64,000 nt of DNA, taken from assembly GCA_030017655.1 (NCBI GenBank), contig JASEIM010000002.1:62001-126000 (forward strand). Reading direction: 5' to 3'. Below the pieces are notes generated by a model. The model worked only from the letters and a program-made list of their open reading frames with translations, did not search any database and was not told the origin of the DNA. This stretch comes from Methanobacterium sp. (lineage in GTDB: Archaea; Methanobacteriota; Methanobacteria; Methanobacteriales; Methanobacteriaceae). A program made the position numbers and the translations under genes. Below, piece by piece: positions 17,779 to 27,140 of this stretch. The stretch's first letter is position 1. Each line of letters starts with the position of its first letter.

Positions 17779-18798
17779 ATGAAATTTAAGGCATTAATTT
17801 TGTTTTTAGTAGGAATTGGAATTCTTGCAGCCATGATCCTAATTATAGGTCCTAAAAATATTGAAAATGCGTTAAAACTAGCCAACTTATGGTATATATG
17901 TCTTGCAATCATTATTCAATTTGTAATTTATATATTCTGGACTCAGCGCTGGGCAATAACTACATACGCCGTTAATATTTCAGTTAAAAAAATACATCTT
18001 TTCCCAATGCTGATGGTTGGATTAGCTATTAATAACATCACCCCCAGTGCAAGAGGTGGTGGTGAGCCCATAAGAGGTTATATTCTAAGTAAATACTCGA
18101 GAACTACCTTTGAAAAATCATTTGCCACTGTAATAGCAGATAGAGGGCTTGATACGTTTCCATTCATGGTTCTGGCAATAATTACTATAGTTGCATCAGT
18201 CCTATACTTGAATTTACCCACATTAGTTGTTTATATACTTATTATTTCTGTAATACTCCTTTTAATAGTCTTTTTTATTGCAATTTACATGTCCCTCAAC
18301 GAAAATGCAGGTAAAAAAATTACCCTCTGGATTGTAAGGATTATAAAAAGATTTTCAAAAAAAGATAGAAGTAAACTCGAAAAAAGAGCGATTTCGGCCA
18401 TAGCAGGATTTCAAAACAGTATGCGGGTTATGGTTAAAGATAAAAATGTCCTGATTTACGGAATTTTAATATCATTTACAATCTGGCTTTTTGAAATATT
18501 ACGAGTTTACCTTGTATTCTCGGCTTTTGATGTAAATGTTTCCCTAATTATAATTGCAGAAGTTTTCATAATCTCCAGCCTTTTAGGGTTGATTCCACTT
18601 CTTCCAGGAGGTGTTGGAGCAGTAGATGGAATAATGATAGTTCTATTTTCTGCTGCTGGCGTTCCACCTTCAATAAGTGCTGCAGCAACCCTTATCGAAA
18701 GACTAATATCATTCTGGATGACTTCAATTATAGGGGTGGGTGTGCTTCCTTACTTTGGAGCAAGTGTAATAGAAAGAATTTCAAGAAAATATGATTAA
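17779..18798 (+). CDS. Flippase-like membrane protein (UPF0104 / LPG synthase transmembrane family)
   Basis: A 339-residue protein with about eight membrane segments, covering the YbhN/LPG_synthase_TM domain over its full length. Family motifs include N-N-I-T-P-S-A-R-G-G-G-E-P near residue 90 and L-P-G-G-V-G-A-V-D-G near residue 275. Relatives in bacteria move or modify lipids; the archaeal ones are annotated as putative lipid flippases. No partner gene is adjacent, so its lipid is unknown. Confidence 0.85.
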   Translation: MKFKALILFLVGIGILAAMILIIGPKNIENALKLANLWYICLAIIIQFVIYIFWTQRWAITTYAVNISVKKIHLFPMLMVGLAINNITPSARGGGEPIRGYILSKYSRTTFEKSFATVIADRGLDTFPFMVLAIITIVASVLYLNLPTLVVYILIISVILLLIVFFIAIYMSLNENAGKKITLWIVRIIKRFSKKDRSKLEKRAISAIAGFQNSMRVMVKDKNVLIYGILISFTIWLFEILRVYLVFSAFDVNVSLIIIAEVFIISSLLGLIPLLPGGVGAVDGIMIVLFSAAGVPPSISAAATLIERLISFWMTSIIGVGVLPYFGASVIERISRKYD

Positions 18799-18914
18799 TT
18801 ATGAATTATTTTTACAAAAAAATGCATTTTACCATTCTTACATTTATAAGTAATTTTTTAAATGATAATATTTATTATAAATATATATTAATTTAGATGC
18901 CCGGGGAAGCACGC

Positions 18915-20366
18915 ATGGAAAATATAGATAAACCTGAAAAACAGATTATAGAAGAACTTAAAAATTCAAATCGTGATTTTAGTGAATTATCACACCAAAA
19001 AAATGATTTGGAAGAAAAATTAAAATCTCTAATCTTAGATAATGTTGTTGATCCTATATTTGTACATGATCTTCAGGGAAATTTCATTTATGTAAATCAA
19101 AATGCCTGTAAATCTCTTGGTTATACTAAAGACGAATTAATGAAATTAAATCTCCATGATCTTGTAATTCCCCAATTTGAACAGATTATAACCCCTCGAA
19201 TTAAAGAACTTGAAACCAAAAAAGAATTAAAATTTCAAACTGCATACTTTAGAAAAGATGGATCAATTTTACCTCTTGAGATACACGCAAGAATTATTGA
19301 ATTTCATAATGAAAAGCTTATTTTCAGTATTGCAAAGGATATAACTAATTACAAAAGGATTGTAGAAGCCATCAAGGAAAGGGAGAAACATTTAAGCTTA
19401 ATAACTGATAATATGCTTGATTTAATTTATCAGGTTAATAAAAAAGGCATTTTTGAATATGTAAGCCCTTCCTTAAAAGATCTACTCGGATACGAAGTAG
19501 AAGATGTAATTGGAAAGAAAGACATTGAATTAATCAAAATAGTACATCCTGATGATTTAAACATAATTATAAATGCAATTCAAACAGCTATTGCCACTTT
19601 AAAGCCAAAAAGAATTCAACATAGGTATAAGCATGCTGACGGACATTATATCTGGGTAGAAACCATTGGAAACCCTTTATCAAATGAAAAAGGTGAATTT
19701 TCAGGAGCAGTATATATTACCCGTGATATTCAGGAGCTTAAAAGAATAGAAAATCAGCTTAAATCATCCCTTGAAGAGAAAGAAGTGCTATTAAAAGAGA
19801 TTCACCATAGGGTCAAAAATAATATGCAAATAATAAGCTCTCTTTTAAATCTTCAATCAAAGTGTCTAAAAGATGAAAATGCAATTAGAATCTTAAAAGA
19901 GAGTCGAGATCGAGTTAAATCTATGGCTATTGTCCATGAAAAGCTTTATCAGTCAGATAACTTTTCCAGGATAAATTTTGCAGAATATATTAAAAAGCTT
20001 CTATATGACCTTTTAAGCTCTTATGGGATAAATTCTAAATTTATAAAACAAAAAATCAATGTAGAAAACATTTTACTGGATATTAATTTTGCAATTCCCT
20101 GTGGATTAATTATAAATGAACTGGTTAGTAATTCTATAAAACACGCTTTTCCAAATGGTAGGGGGGAAATTGGTGTTGAATTTTATCTGAAATCCAATAA
20201 GCATATTCTTATAATTGCAGATAATGGAGTTGGATTCCCTGAATATCTTGATTTTCAAAATACTGAGACTTTAGGATTAAGACTGGTAAATGCCTTAGTA
20301 ACACAATTATATGGAAAAATAGAGCTTTACAGGGATGAAGGAACCACATTCAAGATTATTTTTTAA
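18915..20366 (+). CDS. PAS-domain sensor histidine kinase (HisKA_2 type)
   Basis: A soluble 483-residue kinase. A short coiled coil leads into two PAS domains (about residues 40-145 and 160-275; the second ends with a PAC motif G-A-V-Y-I-T-R-D-I). The kinase core follows, with the phospho-acceptor motif E-I-H-H-R-V-K-N-N-M-Q of the HisKA_2/HWE-like group and a HATPase with N-E-L and D-N-G-V-G-F-P. The start may be ATG 18897 or ATG 18915; GGGGA upstream fits 18915. No cognate regulator is adjacent. The stand-alone receiver at 8329 is a possible partner. Confidence 0.9.
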   Translation: MENIDKPEKQIIEELKNSNRDFSELSHQKNDLEEKLKSLILDNVVDPIFVHDLQGNFIYVNQNACKSLGYTKDELMKLNLHDLVIPQFEQIITPRIKELETKKELKFQTAYFRKDGSILPLEIHARIIEFHNEKLIFSIAKDITNYKRIVEAIKEREKHLSLITDNMLDLIYQVNKKGIFEYVSPSLKDLLGYEVEDVIGKKDIELIKIVHPDDLNIIINAIQTAIATLKPKRIQHRYKHADGHYIWVETIGNPLSNEKGEFSGAVYITRDIQELKRIENQLKSSLEEKEVLLKEIHHRVKNNMQIISSLLNLQSKCLKDENAIRILKESRDRVKSMAIVHEKLYQSDNFSRINFAEYIKKLLYDLLSSYGINSKFIKQKINVENILLDINFAIPCGLIINELVSNSIKHAFPNGRGEIGVEFYLKSNKHILIIADNGVGFPEYLDFQNTETLGLRLVNALVTQLYGKIELYRDEGTTFKIIF

Positions 20367-20443
20367 ACCATCCCGAAATTAATTAAAAATTCAAATAGAA
20401 AAATATATACTATTTCTCAATCTACCATCAAACGGTGATAATC

Positions 20444-21337
20444 ATGGAAATAAACGGTGTAGAAATAGAAGATACATTTGCAGAAGCATTCGGTATACAG
20501 GTTTCAAGAGTTCTTGTAACTGCAGCGACTAAAAAACTGGCAAAAATAGCAGCAACTGAAGCAACAGGCTATGGGACTTCAGTTATTGGTTGTCCTGCAG
20601 AAGCAGGTATTGATTGTTACGTTCCTCCAGAAGAAACTCCTGATGGAAGACCTGGATACATGATAATGATATGTAATATGGACAAAAAGAAACTTGATCA
20701 CGAGTTATTAGAACGAGTTGGAATGTGTTTACTCACTGCTGCCACAACTGCAGCATTTGATGCTTTAGATGATGCTGATGAAAAACTAAAGACTGGTCAA
20801 AAACTAAAATTCTTCGGAGATGGCTTCGAAAAAGAGTTAGACATTGATGGAAGAAAAATATGGAGCATTCCAATCATGTCTGGTGATTTTTTAGTCGAAG
20901 CAGAATTAGGAATAAAATCAGGTGTAGCTGGTGGAAACTTCTTTATAATGGGCGACAGTCCATCATCAGCTTTGATTGCAGCTGAAGCTGCTGTTGATGC
21001 TATTGGAGCAATTGAAGGCACAATAACTCCATTCCCTGGAGGAGTTGTTGCTTCTGGTTCCAAAGTTGGATCAAACAAGTACAAATTCCTGGGAGCATCA
21101 ACAAACGAGAAAATGTGCGTTACATTAAAAGATGAAGTTGAAGATAGCGAAGTTCCAGCCGATGTAAATGGTATATATGAAATTGTTATTGATGGAACTA
21201 CCGAAGAAGCCGTTAAAGAAGCAATGAAAGTTGGAATCGAGGCTGCTGTCAAAGTCCCTGGCGTTTTAAAAATAAGCGCTGGAAACTTCGGTGGAAATCT
21301 AGGTGCATACAAAATAAATCTTCATGAATTATTTTAA
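20444..21337 (+). CDS. ftr: Formylmethanofuran:tetrahydromethanopterin formyltransferase
   Basis: Ftr moves the formyl group from formylmethanofuran to tetrahydromethanopterin, the second step of methanogenesis from CO2. The 297-residue length and sequence fit the family throughout: the N-terminal E-D-T-F-A-E-A-F, then G-C-P-A-E-A-G-I-D, then F-F-I-M-G-D-S and P-F-P-G-G-V-V-A-S-G-S-K-V-G. The enzyme is cytoplasmic and forms homo-oligomers. ATG 20444 lies five bases after GGTGA; the ATA-rich codons before it are the SD region. The gene stands alone, as is common in Methanobacteriales. Confidence 0.97.
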   Translation: MEINGVEIEDTFAEAFGIQVSRVLVTAATKKLAKIAATEATGYGTSVIGCPAEAGIDCYVPPEETPDGRPGYMIMICNMDKKKLDHELLERVGMCLLTAATTAAFDALDDADEKLKTGQKLKFFGDGFEKELDIDGRKIWSIPIMSGDFLVEAELGIKSGVAGGNFFIMGDSPSSALIAAEAAVDAIGAIEGTITPFPGGVVASGSKVGSNKYKFLGASTNEKMCVTLKDEVEDSEVPADVNGIYEIVIDGTTEEAVKEAMKVGIEAAVKVPGVLKISAGNFGGNLGAYKINLHELF

Positions 21338-21485
21338 GAAGATTTAATTAATTTTTATTTTTTATTTTCTTTTAATACTTAACTTAACTATATTATTATA
21401 TACAACATATATTTTAATATCAAGAATAATAATAACTATTGTTTTTTAGAAACTAATATCAAAATTCAAGGATTTTGTGATTAAC

Positions 21486-22208
21486 ATGCCTTATCTTATA
21501 TGTAAAAAATGCGAGGGATATTATAAGCTCAAAGAAGGAGAATCCCTGAAAGATTTCGAAGAATGCGAGTGCGGAGGTAGTTTAAGACAGGTTGAATCGC
21601 TGAATATTCCTTATAATACAGAAAGAGTTAAAACTATCGTTGAAGCATTTAATGAAGACTCCAGACTTGCAAAAGGAAAAAGTGGTAGTTCAGCAGAAAA
21701 ATTAAGTATCACCATTGATTATACAGATGGCATACATAAACTATTAAAAGAAGATAAGGTTCCAAAAAAAGATATTTCTGTTGAAATGCAAAGATCAGCT
21801 TACAAAGAAGTAGCTCTAATTCCTGAATTATATAATATGGACTATATAGATCCCATTGATGAGGATACAAAGTTAACTATTATGAAATTATTAGCAGAAA
21901 TTGTATCTGAAGGTAGAGGATTAATAGAGGCCACTAATGAGATTGTATCCAAAACAAATTTGTCATATGAAGAAGCAGAAAAAATAAGTAAAAATGAATT
22001 AAGCCGGATAAAAAACCTTGGAAACTGGTATATTCATAAGGAAAAAGGTTTTAAATACTTTAAAATCACTAAAGCCATTGATGCATGCAGTCAATGTCAT
22101 GAAGCCTATGACAAGAAAATCTTTAAGATCGATCAGGCCGAAATGCTACCCCCTTTACACGACTTATGTACATGTACAGCTATTTTTTACAGAGAAAAGC
22201 CAAAATAA
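21486..22208 (+). CDS. Zinc-ribbon protein with a phage minor-head (Mu F/SPP1 gp7-like) C-terminal domain
   Basis: A 240-residue protein with two parts. The first 40 residues form a methanobacterial zinc ribbon (I-C-K-K-C-E-G-Y-Y, E-C-E-C-G-G). The C-terminal ~110 residues resemble the phage minor-head morphogenesis domain: a helical segment, then D-A-C-S-Q-C-H, then P-P-L-H-D-L-C-T-C, the typical paired-Cys and P-P-x-H-x2-C-x-C signature. No terminase, portal or other phage gene is near. It is therefore probably a domesticated or stranded domain rather than part of a prophage. Start ATG 21486; GTG 21477 is possible. Confidence 0.65.
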   Translation: MPYLICKKCEGYYKLKEGESLKDFEECECGGSLRQVESLNIPYNTERVKTIVEAFNEDSRLAKGKSGSSAEKLSITIDYTDGIHKLLKEDKVPKKDISVEMQRSAYKEVALIPELYNMDYIDPIDEDTKLTIMKLLAEIVSEGRGLIEATNEIVSKTNLSYEEAEKISKNELSRIKNLGNWYIHKEKGFKYFKITKAIDACSQCHEAYDKKIFKIDQAEMLPPLHDLCTCTAIFYREKPK

Positions 22209-22223
22209 ATTAATTTTAGTACT

Positions 22224-22406
22224 TCATTCTAGCTTAAATATATATCCACAGTTTGAACATCTATATTTACCTTCTTTGGACTTAAATCCTGTTGAGGATT
22301 TATGTTGAGGGCCACCTACAACCCCTACTGTTCCTGAATCCTTTAAAATATGTTTATCTTCACAGCCACATTCAGGACACTTTTTTTTAAGTTCCTCTGC
22401 CTTCAT
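22224..22406 (-). CDS. Small double-CxxC zinc-binding protein
   Basis: A 60-residue protein with C-P-E-C-G-C-E-D near the N-terminus and Y-R-C-S-N-C-G-Y near the C-terminus, which together form a zinc ribbon with a Gly/Ser-rich loop between them. A GGTGA SD precedes ATG 22406. It is convergent with the zinc-ribbon/phage-head gene and lies 59 bp downstream of the potassium channel gene on the same strand. The function is unknown. Confidence 0.75.
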   Translation of the reverse strand: MKAEELKKKCPECGCEDKHILKDSGTVGVVGGPQHKSSTGFKSKEGKYRCSNCGYIFKLE

Positions 22407-22465
22407 ATTTTATCACCTTTTTATATTTATCTAAAGTTTAAATTTTTACCTTTTATAGATAAATT

Positions 22466-24391
22466 TTAAGTTTTTTCTCCCTCTACAATTCTCCATATTT
22501 CTTCTTCAGGAAGATTAACGCCTAACAGTATGCCTTCTTTATCCAGAACCTTTTCAATTCTCTTAATAGTTTTAACGTCAGGTGCAGCAACAGTATGTGA
22601 ATGAATATGCCTTGAAATTTCATATAATGCTTCAACAGACCTTCGAGCATCTGGTTTTCTAAGTTCCTTTTCACAGTTTTTTAGATCTTCTTCTGTATTT
22701 ATATACAAACTCCTGGTGACAACCTGTCTTACACCAGGCAGATAATGCTTTGAATCTAAAATTCTGCCGCCCTCATTAATAATTATTCGTTTATCATCGA
22801 GGTTAGTAACTTCATGTTTTAAAAGTAGCTCCACTACTCTTCCATATTCTTTAATTTTAGTTTTTATCTCCTCTTGAGTTAAATTAATTCCTAACAAGAA
22901 TCCTTTTTCTTTCAATTCTTTTTCTACCAGTGAAAGGCTCTTAGTATCATGGCCTGAGATTACATGAGAATGTATTCCTCCCCCTGAAAGGGCATATAAT
23001 CTTTCCAGGGCTTCCATTTTTGTATTATCATGTTCTAAGTTTTCTAAAAAGATTTCCATATCCTCAATTTTTGATAACCCTATTTTTCGGCGCAGCGGTT
23101 CGCGGAATCCTGGAAGATAATATTCAATATCTTCCAGAGTGCATCCATGTTTCAAAATTATCTCAGACTCTTCGCGTATATCTCCAACAGCATGTGTTTC
23201 GGTAATCTTCATTTCAGGTTTTATAACAACTTCAACCAGTCTACCATATTTTCTTGCTACTTCTCTTATCTCATCTTCATTAAGATTAACACCCAGTAAC
23301 AGTCCTTCTTCTTCAAGTTCTTTTATAACTTTATTTAGGCTCTCTTTATCTGGACCTGAAATCCAGTGAGAGTGTATTCCACTCACTGATTCATATATTT
23401 TTTCTAATGATCTTTTTCTTGTTGAATCACGGTTTAAACTGCCCATAAATCGGCTTAATTCGTCAATTTTGGATATTCCAATTTTTCTTTCAAGCGGTTC
23501 CTTAAATTCAGGTAAATGGTACTCTATATTTTCAAGGGTACATCCGTGTTTCAAAATGATTTCCGCCTCTTTTTTGATATTGGAGACATCATGCATCATG
23601 GTGATTTTAGTGATGGTAGGCTCAATAGCTGCAAAGTAAATATCTTCTCCCCCGCTTGTTTCAGGCGATATCACCTTATCTGCGCCAGATCTGTAAAGTC
23701 GTTTGATATTTTCACGTTTACTGGCTCTTGCCACGATCCATATTTCTGGATGTATTTCTCGTGCAGTTAAGGTTATAAATAAATTATCTACATCGTCTCC
23801 TGTTGTTATTATGACTCCTCTGGCTCTTTTTATCCCTGCATCCTTCAATATGCTTTCGTCTGTTGCGTCTCCGGGAATTGCAAGAACCTCGGGATCTTCC
23901 CATAACTCCTTTTCCACTATTTTTCTATCTCTTTCAATTATTATTGCAGTTTGGTTCCTTTTTTTAAGCTCTCTAAAGACTGCCGCACCGACCCTACCAT
24001 ATCCACACAATACAAAATGGTTTTTAGTTGCAGCCATTCGCCTTCTCTGTCTGGAACCAGTTGTAATTTCTTCTACAGCCATGGTAACCACCGTTATTGT
24101 TAAAGTAAATGCATAAGCAACTAAACCAACCCCCCCAAAAACAAGAGTTATTGTAAAAAATTTTTGTAGAGGTGTGATTGGGCTAATATCCCCATAACCC
24201 ACAGTTGCTACAGTTATAATAGTAAAATAAATCGAATTAATTATATCCAGGTTCATTATGTACACGGATCCAATTATACCATAAACCAGCAACAGCATAA
24301 GTGCTAAAAATGCATATTTTAAAACAGAATAAGAAATAAACGGCATATCATTGGATATAATCATAGGAAGCTTAATTCTTTGGGCCACCAA
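22466..24391 (-). CDS. RCK-gated potassium channel with three C-terminal tandem repeats
   Basis: A 641-residue protein. Residues 25-110 form a two-membrane-segment channel with the selectivity filter T-V-G-Y-G-D (63-68). Residues 123-260 are an RCK/TrkA-N Rossmann domain (G130-Y-G-R-V-G135, ligand Glu153). In place of the usual TrkA-C domain, residues ~268-640 consist of three related ~120-residue repeats, each with an H-x-L-P-x-F/V motif, a central I-H-S-H (339-342, 473-476, 596-599) and L-L-G-V/I-N-L near its end. The channel probably responds to nucleotides or ions through RCK; the role of the repeats is unknown. Confidence 0.9.
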   Translation of the reverse strand: MVAQRIKLPMIISNDMPFISYSVLKYAFLALMLLLVYGIIGSVYIMNLDIINSIYFTIITVATVGYGDISPITPLQKFFTITLVFGGVGLVAYAFTLTITVVTMAVEEITTGSRQRRRMAATKNHFVLCGYGRVGAAVFRELKKRNQTAIIIERDRKIVEKELWEDPEVLAIPGDATDESILKDAGIKRARGVIITTGDDVDNLFITLTAREIHPEIWIVARASKRENIKRLYRSGADKVISPETSGGEDIYFAAIEPTITKITMMHDVSNIKKEAEIILKHGCTLENIEYHLPEFKEPLERKIGISKIDELSRFMGSLNRDSTRKRSLEKIYESVSGIHSHWISGPDKESLNKVIKELEEEGLLLGVNLNEDEIREVARKYGRLVEVVIKPEMKITETHAVGDIREESEIILKHGCTLEDIEYYLPGFREPLRRKIGLSKIEDMEIFLENLEHDNTKMEALERLYALSGGGIHSHVISGHDTKSLSLVEKELKEKGFLLGINLTQEEIKTKIKEYGRVVELLLKHEVTNLDDKRIIINEGGRILDSKHYLPGVRQVVTRSLYINTEEDLKNCEKELRKPDARRSVEALYEISRHIHSHTVAAPDVKTIKRIEKVLDKEGILLGVNLPEEEIWRIVEGEKT

Positions 24392-24579
24392 ATCACCATG
24401 GAAATAATATTAATTTATACACAAATTGAGGTTATTATTAAATAATTTGTTTTATAGATTATATAATTAGTGATATTAAGTGGAATTTATTCAGCCTTTA
24501 CGATTTCTTGAAGATATTGTTTTATTCAAAAGGCGCTTTAAGTTTATTTTCATTGAAATCAGGTTGTAATGGTGATAAT

Positions 24580-26052
24580 ATGACTCCAAAAGACATGATG
24601 GTTGTCGATAGTAATGCAGAAGATTTAGGGATTCCCAGATCAGCACTTATGGAAAATGCAGGTAAATCTGTAGCTGATCATATAATTGACACATTAGACC
24701 CCTGTAAAGTTACCATATTTGCAGGTACTGGTGGTAACGGCGGCGATGGTTTTGTTGCAGCAAGACATCTTTTAAACAATGGATATAAAGTCGATTTATT
24801 ATTTTTAGGTAATCCAGATAAAATTAAATCCAATGAAACCCTTAATAACTGGATAGCAATTCAAAATATAAGTTCAGGTATAAACTCACTTAATTTAGAA
24901 GTGATTGAAAATCAAAAATCACTTAAAAAAGTTGATTCTCCAGTCATTGTTGATGCAATGCTTGGAACTGGAATTAAAGGCAAAATAAAAGAGCCCATTT
25001 CGAGTGCAATAGACATTATAAATGATTCCAAAGGTATTAAAATTGCCGTTGATGTGCCGAGCGGACTTAATCCGCTTACTGGAGAAGTCCCAGATAAGGC
25101 TGTTGAGGCAGATTTCACCTTAACATTTCATAAAATTAAAATTGGGCTGAAACATGCAAAGATCAGATATGTTGGGAACATTATCTTATATGATATAGGT
25201 ATTCCAGAGGAAGCTGAAACCTTTTTAGGAAAAGGGGATCTTCTAAGACTTGGAAAAAGAGATATATCTTCTCATAAAGGGAATAACGGCACAGTTCTCG
25301 TTGTAGGTGGAAGTCAGGATTATTCCGGCGCTCCAACACTTGCAGCACTTTCAGCCTTTAAATCAGGAGTTGATTTAGTCTATGTTGCAAGCCCCAAGAG
25401 TGTAGCTCCAACAATAAGATCATATTCACCAGATTTAATCGTGAATACGCTTTCTAATGAATTTATTGTAGAAGATGATGTTGAGAAAATATTAGAACTC
25501 TCAGAAAGGGCTGATTCGATTGTAATCGGCTGTGGAATGGGTAGGGATGAAGAAACCGCATCCGCACTTAATGAACTGGTTGAAGAAATTAAAAAGCCCA
25601 TGTTATTTGATGCTGATGCCTTAAAATTATTAGATGTTAATTTAATTAAAGAAATAGAAAACGATTTAGTGGTTACTCCTCATAGTGCCGAATTTAAAAC
25701 TCTTTTTGGATTAGAAATGCCTAAAGAATTGGAAAATAGAATTAATATAATTTCAAATGTTTCAAAAAAATATGGATGCACAGTTCTTCTAAAGGGAGTT
25801 TTTGATATTATATCCAATGGTGAAAAAACAAGGATCAATAAAACAGGTAATCCTGGAATGACCGTTGGAGGGACTGGAGATTGCCTTGCAGGTCTTGCTG
25901 GAGGCTTAATGGCCAGAGGTCATGATGTATTTGAAGCTGCATGCCTTGGAGCTTATATAAATGGTAGAGCAGGAGATATGGCCTCAAAAAAATATGAATA
26001 CCACTTTACAGCAAGTGATATGATAAAATACATTGATGATGCATTCAGATAG
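24580..26052 (+). CDS. nnr: Bifunctional NAD(P)H-hydrate repair enzyme (epimerase/dehydratase)
   Basis: A 490-residue fusion. Residues 1-210 are the YjeF-N epimerase (A-G-T-G-G-N-G-G-D-G nucleotide loop, then V-D-A-M-L-G-T-G and D-V-P-S-G-L). Residues 220-490 are the ADP/ATP-dependent dehydratase of the ribokinase fold (H-K-G-N-N-G-T, F-D-A-D-A-L, V-T-P-H-S-A-E-F, and the phosphate loop N-P-G-M-T-V-G-G-T-G-D). It repairs damaged NADHX/NADPHX. ATG 24580 has GGTGATAAT in front; a longer N-terminus would be outside the conserved domain. Its 3' end overlaps the convergent next gene by 8 bp. Confidence 0.93.
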   Translation: MTPKDMMVVDSNAEDLGIPRSALMENAGKSVADHIIDTLDPCKVTIFAGTGGNGGDGFVAARHLLNNGYKVDLLFLGNPDKIKSNETLNNWIAIQNISSGINSLNLEVIENQKSLKKVDSPVIVDAMLGTGIKGKIKEPISSAIDIINDSKGIKIAVDVPSGLNPLTGEVPDKAVEADFTLTFHKIKIGLKHAKIRYVGNIILYDIGIPEEAETFLGKGDLLRLGKRDISSHKGNNGTVLVVGGSQDYSGAPTLAALSAFKSGVDLVYVASPKSVAPTIRSYSPDLIVNTLSNEFIVEDDVEKILELSERADSIVIGCGMGRDEETASALNELVEEIKKPMLFDADALKLLDVNLIKEIENDLVVTPHSAEFKTLFGLEMPKELENRINIISNVSKKYGCTVLLKGVFDIISNGEKTRINKTGNPGMTVGGTGDCLAGLAGGLMARGHDVFEAACLGAYINGRAGDMASKKYEYHFTASDMIKYIDDAFR

Positions 26053-26308
26053 CTAAATTAATTCCCAATGCCTGGGCAATCAGTAAAAGTATGACTCCGA
26101 ATACTCCCCCAAATCCAGCAACTAAAACTGTTAATATGTTTATTGGAATATTGATAAAGGGAATGATATTTGCCAGAACGAGGAAAATCCATCCAAGAAT
26201 CACATGAACTGCTATTTTTAAAAGTAATCCGCCTATTTTAACCAGTACTACTATCCCGATTATCGCAATAAGTACTATTAGAGCAAGTGTTATCAGTTCA
26301 AACGCCAT
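26045..26308 (-). CDS. BofA-like small membrane protein
   Basis: An 87-residue hydrophobic protein with three predicted membrane segments. It resembles the proteins annotated as pro-sigmaK processing inhibitor BofA family in methanogens, where no sporulation occurs, so the name is only structural. Conserved features include K-I-G-G-L-L-L-K-I and a Pro/Ile-rich central hairpin (F-I-N-I-P-I-N). It overlaps the end of the nnr gene on the other strand. The role is unknown. Confidence 0.7.
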   Translation of the reverse strand: MAFELITLALIVLIAIIGIVVLVKIGGLLLKIAVHVILGWIFLVLANIIPFINIPINILTVLVAGFGGVFGVILLLIAQALGINLAI

Positions 26309-26387
26309 TTTATCACATTTTATTATTTGTAGAAACTGATTAATAATTTTTGCGAATTTTTTTCTTAATACGGATAATCTTATTATT

Positions 26388-27002
26388 TCATTGAACTTTA
26401 AAACTGTTAAGAATCATTTCAAAGTTCTTTTTTTCTTTATCGAAATTTTTATGTAAGTCTGAAAATGTTATTAAGTATGTTTTTTCGTTTTTCACGAAGT
26501 ATATGTATTCAAACCTCATTATTTCAACAGTTTCATTGAATATTACTACGTCTTTAAAGGCATTTCGACCATCTATTATGATTTTATCACTTGAAATCTT
26601 ATTTCCAGGGAGCATGTTATTTTTAACCATATTAATTGCTTCTTGCTCTGCCATGCCATTATTATAGATTATATCTGCCTCAAATTGAGGATCAGCAGAT
26701 GACCAGGCAACACCTCCACTTTCAAATCCAAATGGACCAAATGTAGATGCAGATATTGAGGTATTATTAATTTCACGAAGCATAGGAGCAGCTACAATAA
26801 TGGTACCTCCCTTTTCTTTTATAACACCAACATGCCAATTATGTGGACATTTAAAACTAACACCAGCAACAAAATAAGTTCCATTAGTAGTTTTATTGAG
26901 GACTATAAAATTATCGGAACTATCATCTGTACTTAAAACATCCATAAACCATCCAAAGAATGTGCATCCAGAACTTAAAACGATTAAAGCCAGAAATCCC
27001 AA
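26388..27002 (-). CDS. Secreted lipoprotein, PsbP-like domain
   Basis: A 204-residue protein with a short hydrophobic N-terminus ending in L-S-S-G-C13, a lipobox-like site, which suggests export and anchoring. The rest resembles the PsbP-related domains frequent in Methanobacterium extracellular proteins: F-K-C-P-H-N-W-H-V, then a strand-rich body and an end like F-D-K-E-K-K-N-F-E-M-I-L-N-S-F-K. The start is TTG 27002 with GGTG upstream; I see no ATG that would give a longer signal peptide. The function is unknown. Confidence 0.65.
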   Translation of the reverse strand: MGFLALIVLSSGCTFFGWFMDVLSTDDSSDNFIVLNKTTNGTYFVAGVSFKCPHNWHVGVIKEKGGTIIVAAPMLREINNTSISASTFGPFGFESGGVAWSSADPQFEADIIYNNGMAEQEAINMVKNNMLPGNKISSDKIIIDGRNAFKDVVIFNETVEIMRFEYIYFVKNEKTYLITFSDLHKNFDKEKKNFEMILNSFKVQ

Positions 27003-27140
27003 TAAATAACACCAATAAGATGTTTATTAATGCTATTCAAATAATTAGGATTTCATTAAAAATGAAAATATAAAAATCAATATATATGATTTAAATATAT
27101 ATTAATTAGAATTAACTTAAAAAGAAAATTTAAAGGATAT

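Noticed and set aside
20797..21312. A 171-codon minus-strand frame inside ftr
   Set aside because: Shadow of the highly conserved ftr gene; low-complexity Ser/Pro/Ala product and no SD.
21486..22208. Prophage remnant around the phage-head-like gene
   Set aside because: Neighbours are ftr, a zinc-binding protein and a potassium channel; no integrase, terminase, portal or att-like repeats were seen.
26045..26308. Sporulation regulator because of the BofA-like name
   Set aside because: The similarity is of a small membrane fold only; archaea do not sporulate and no sigma-K system exists.
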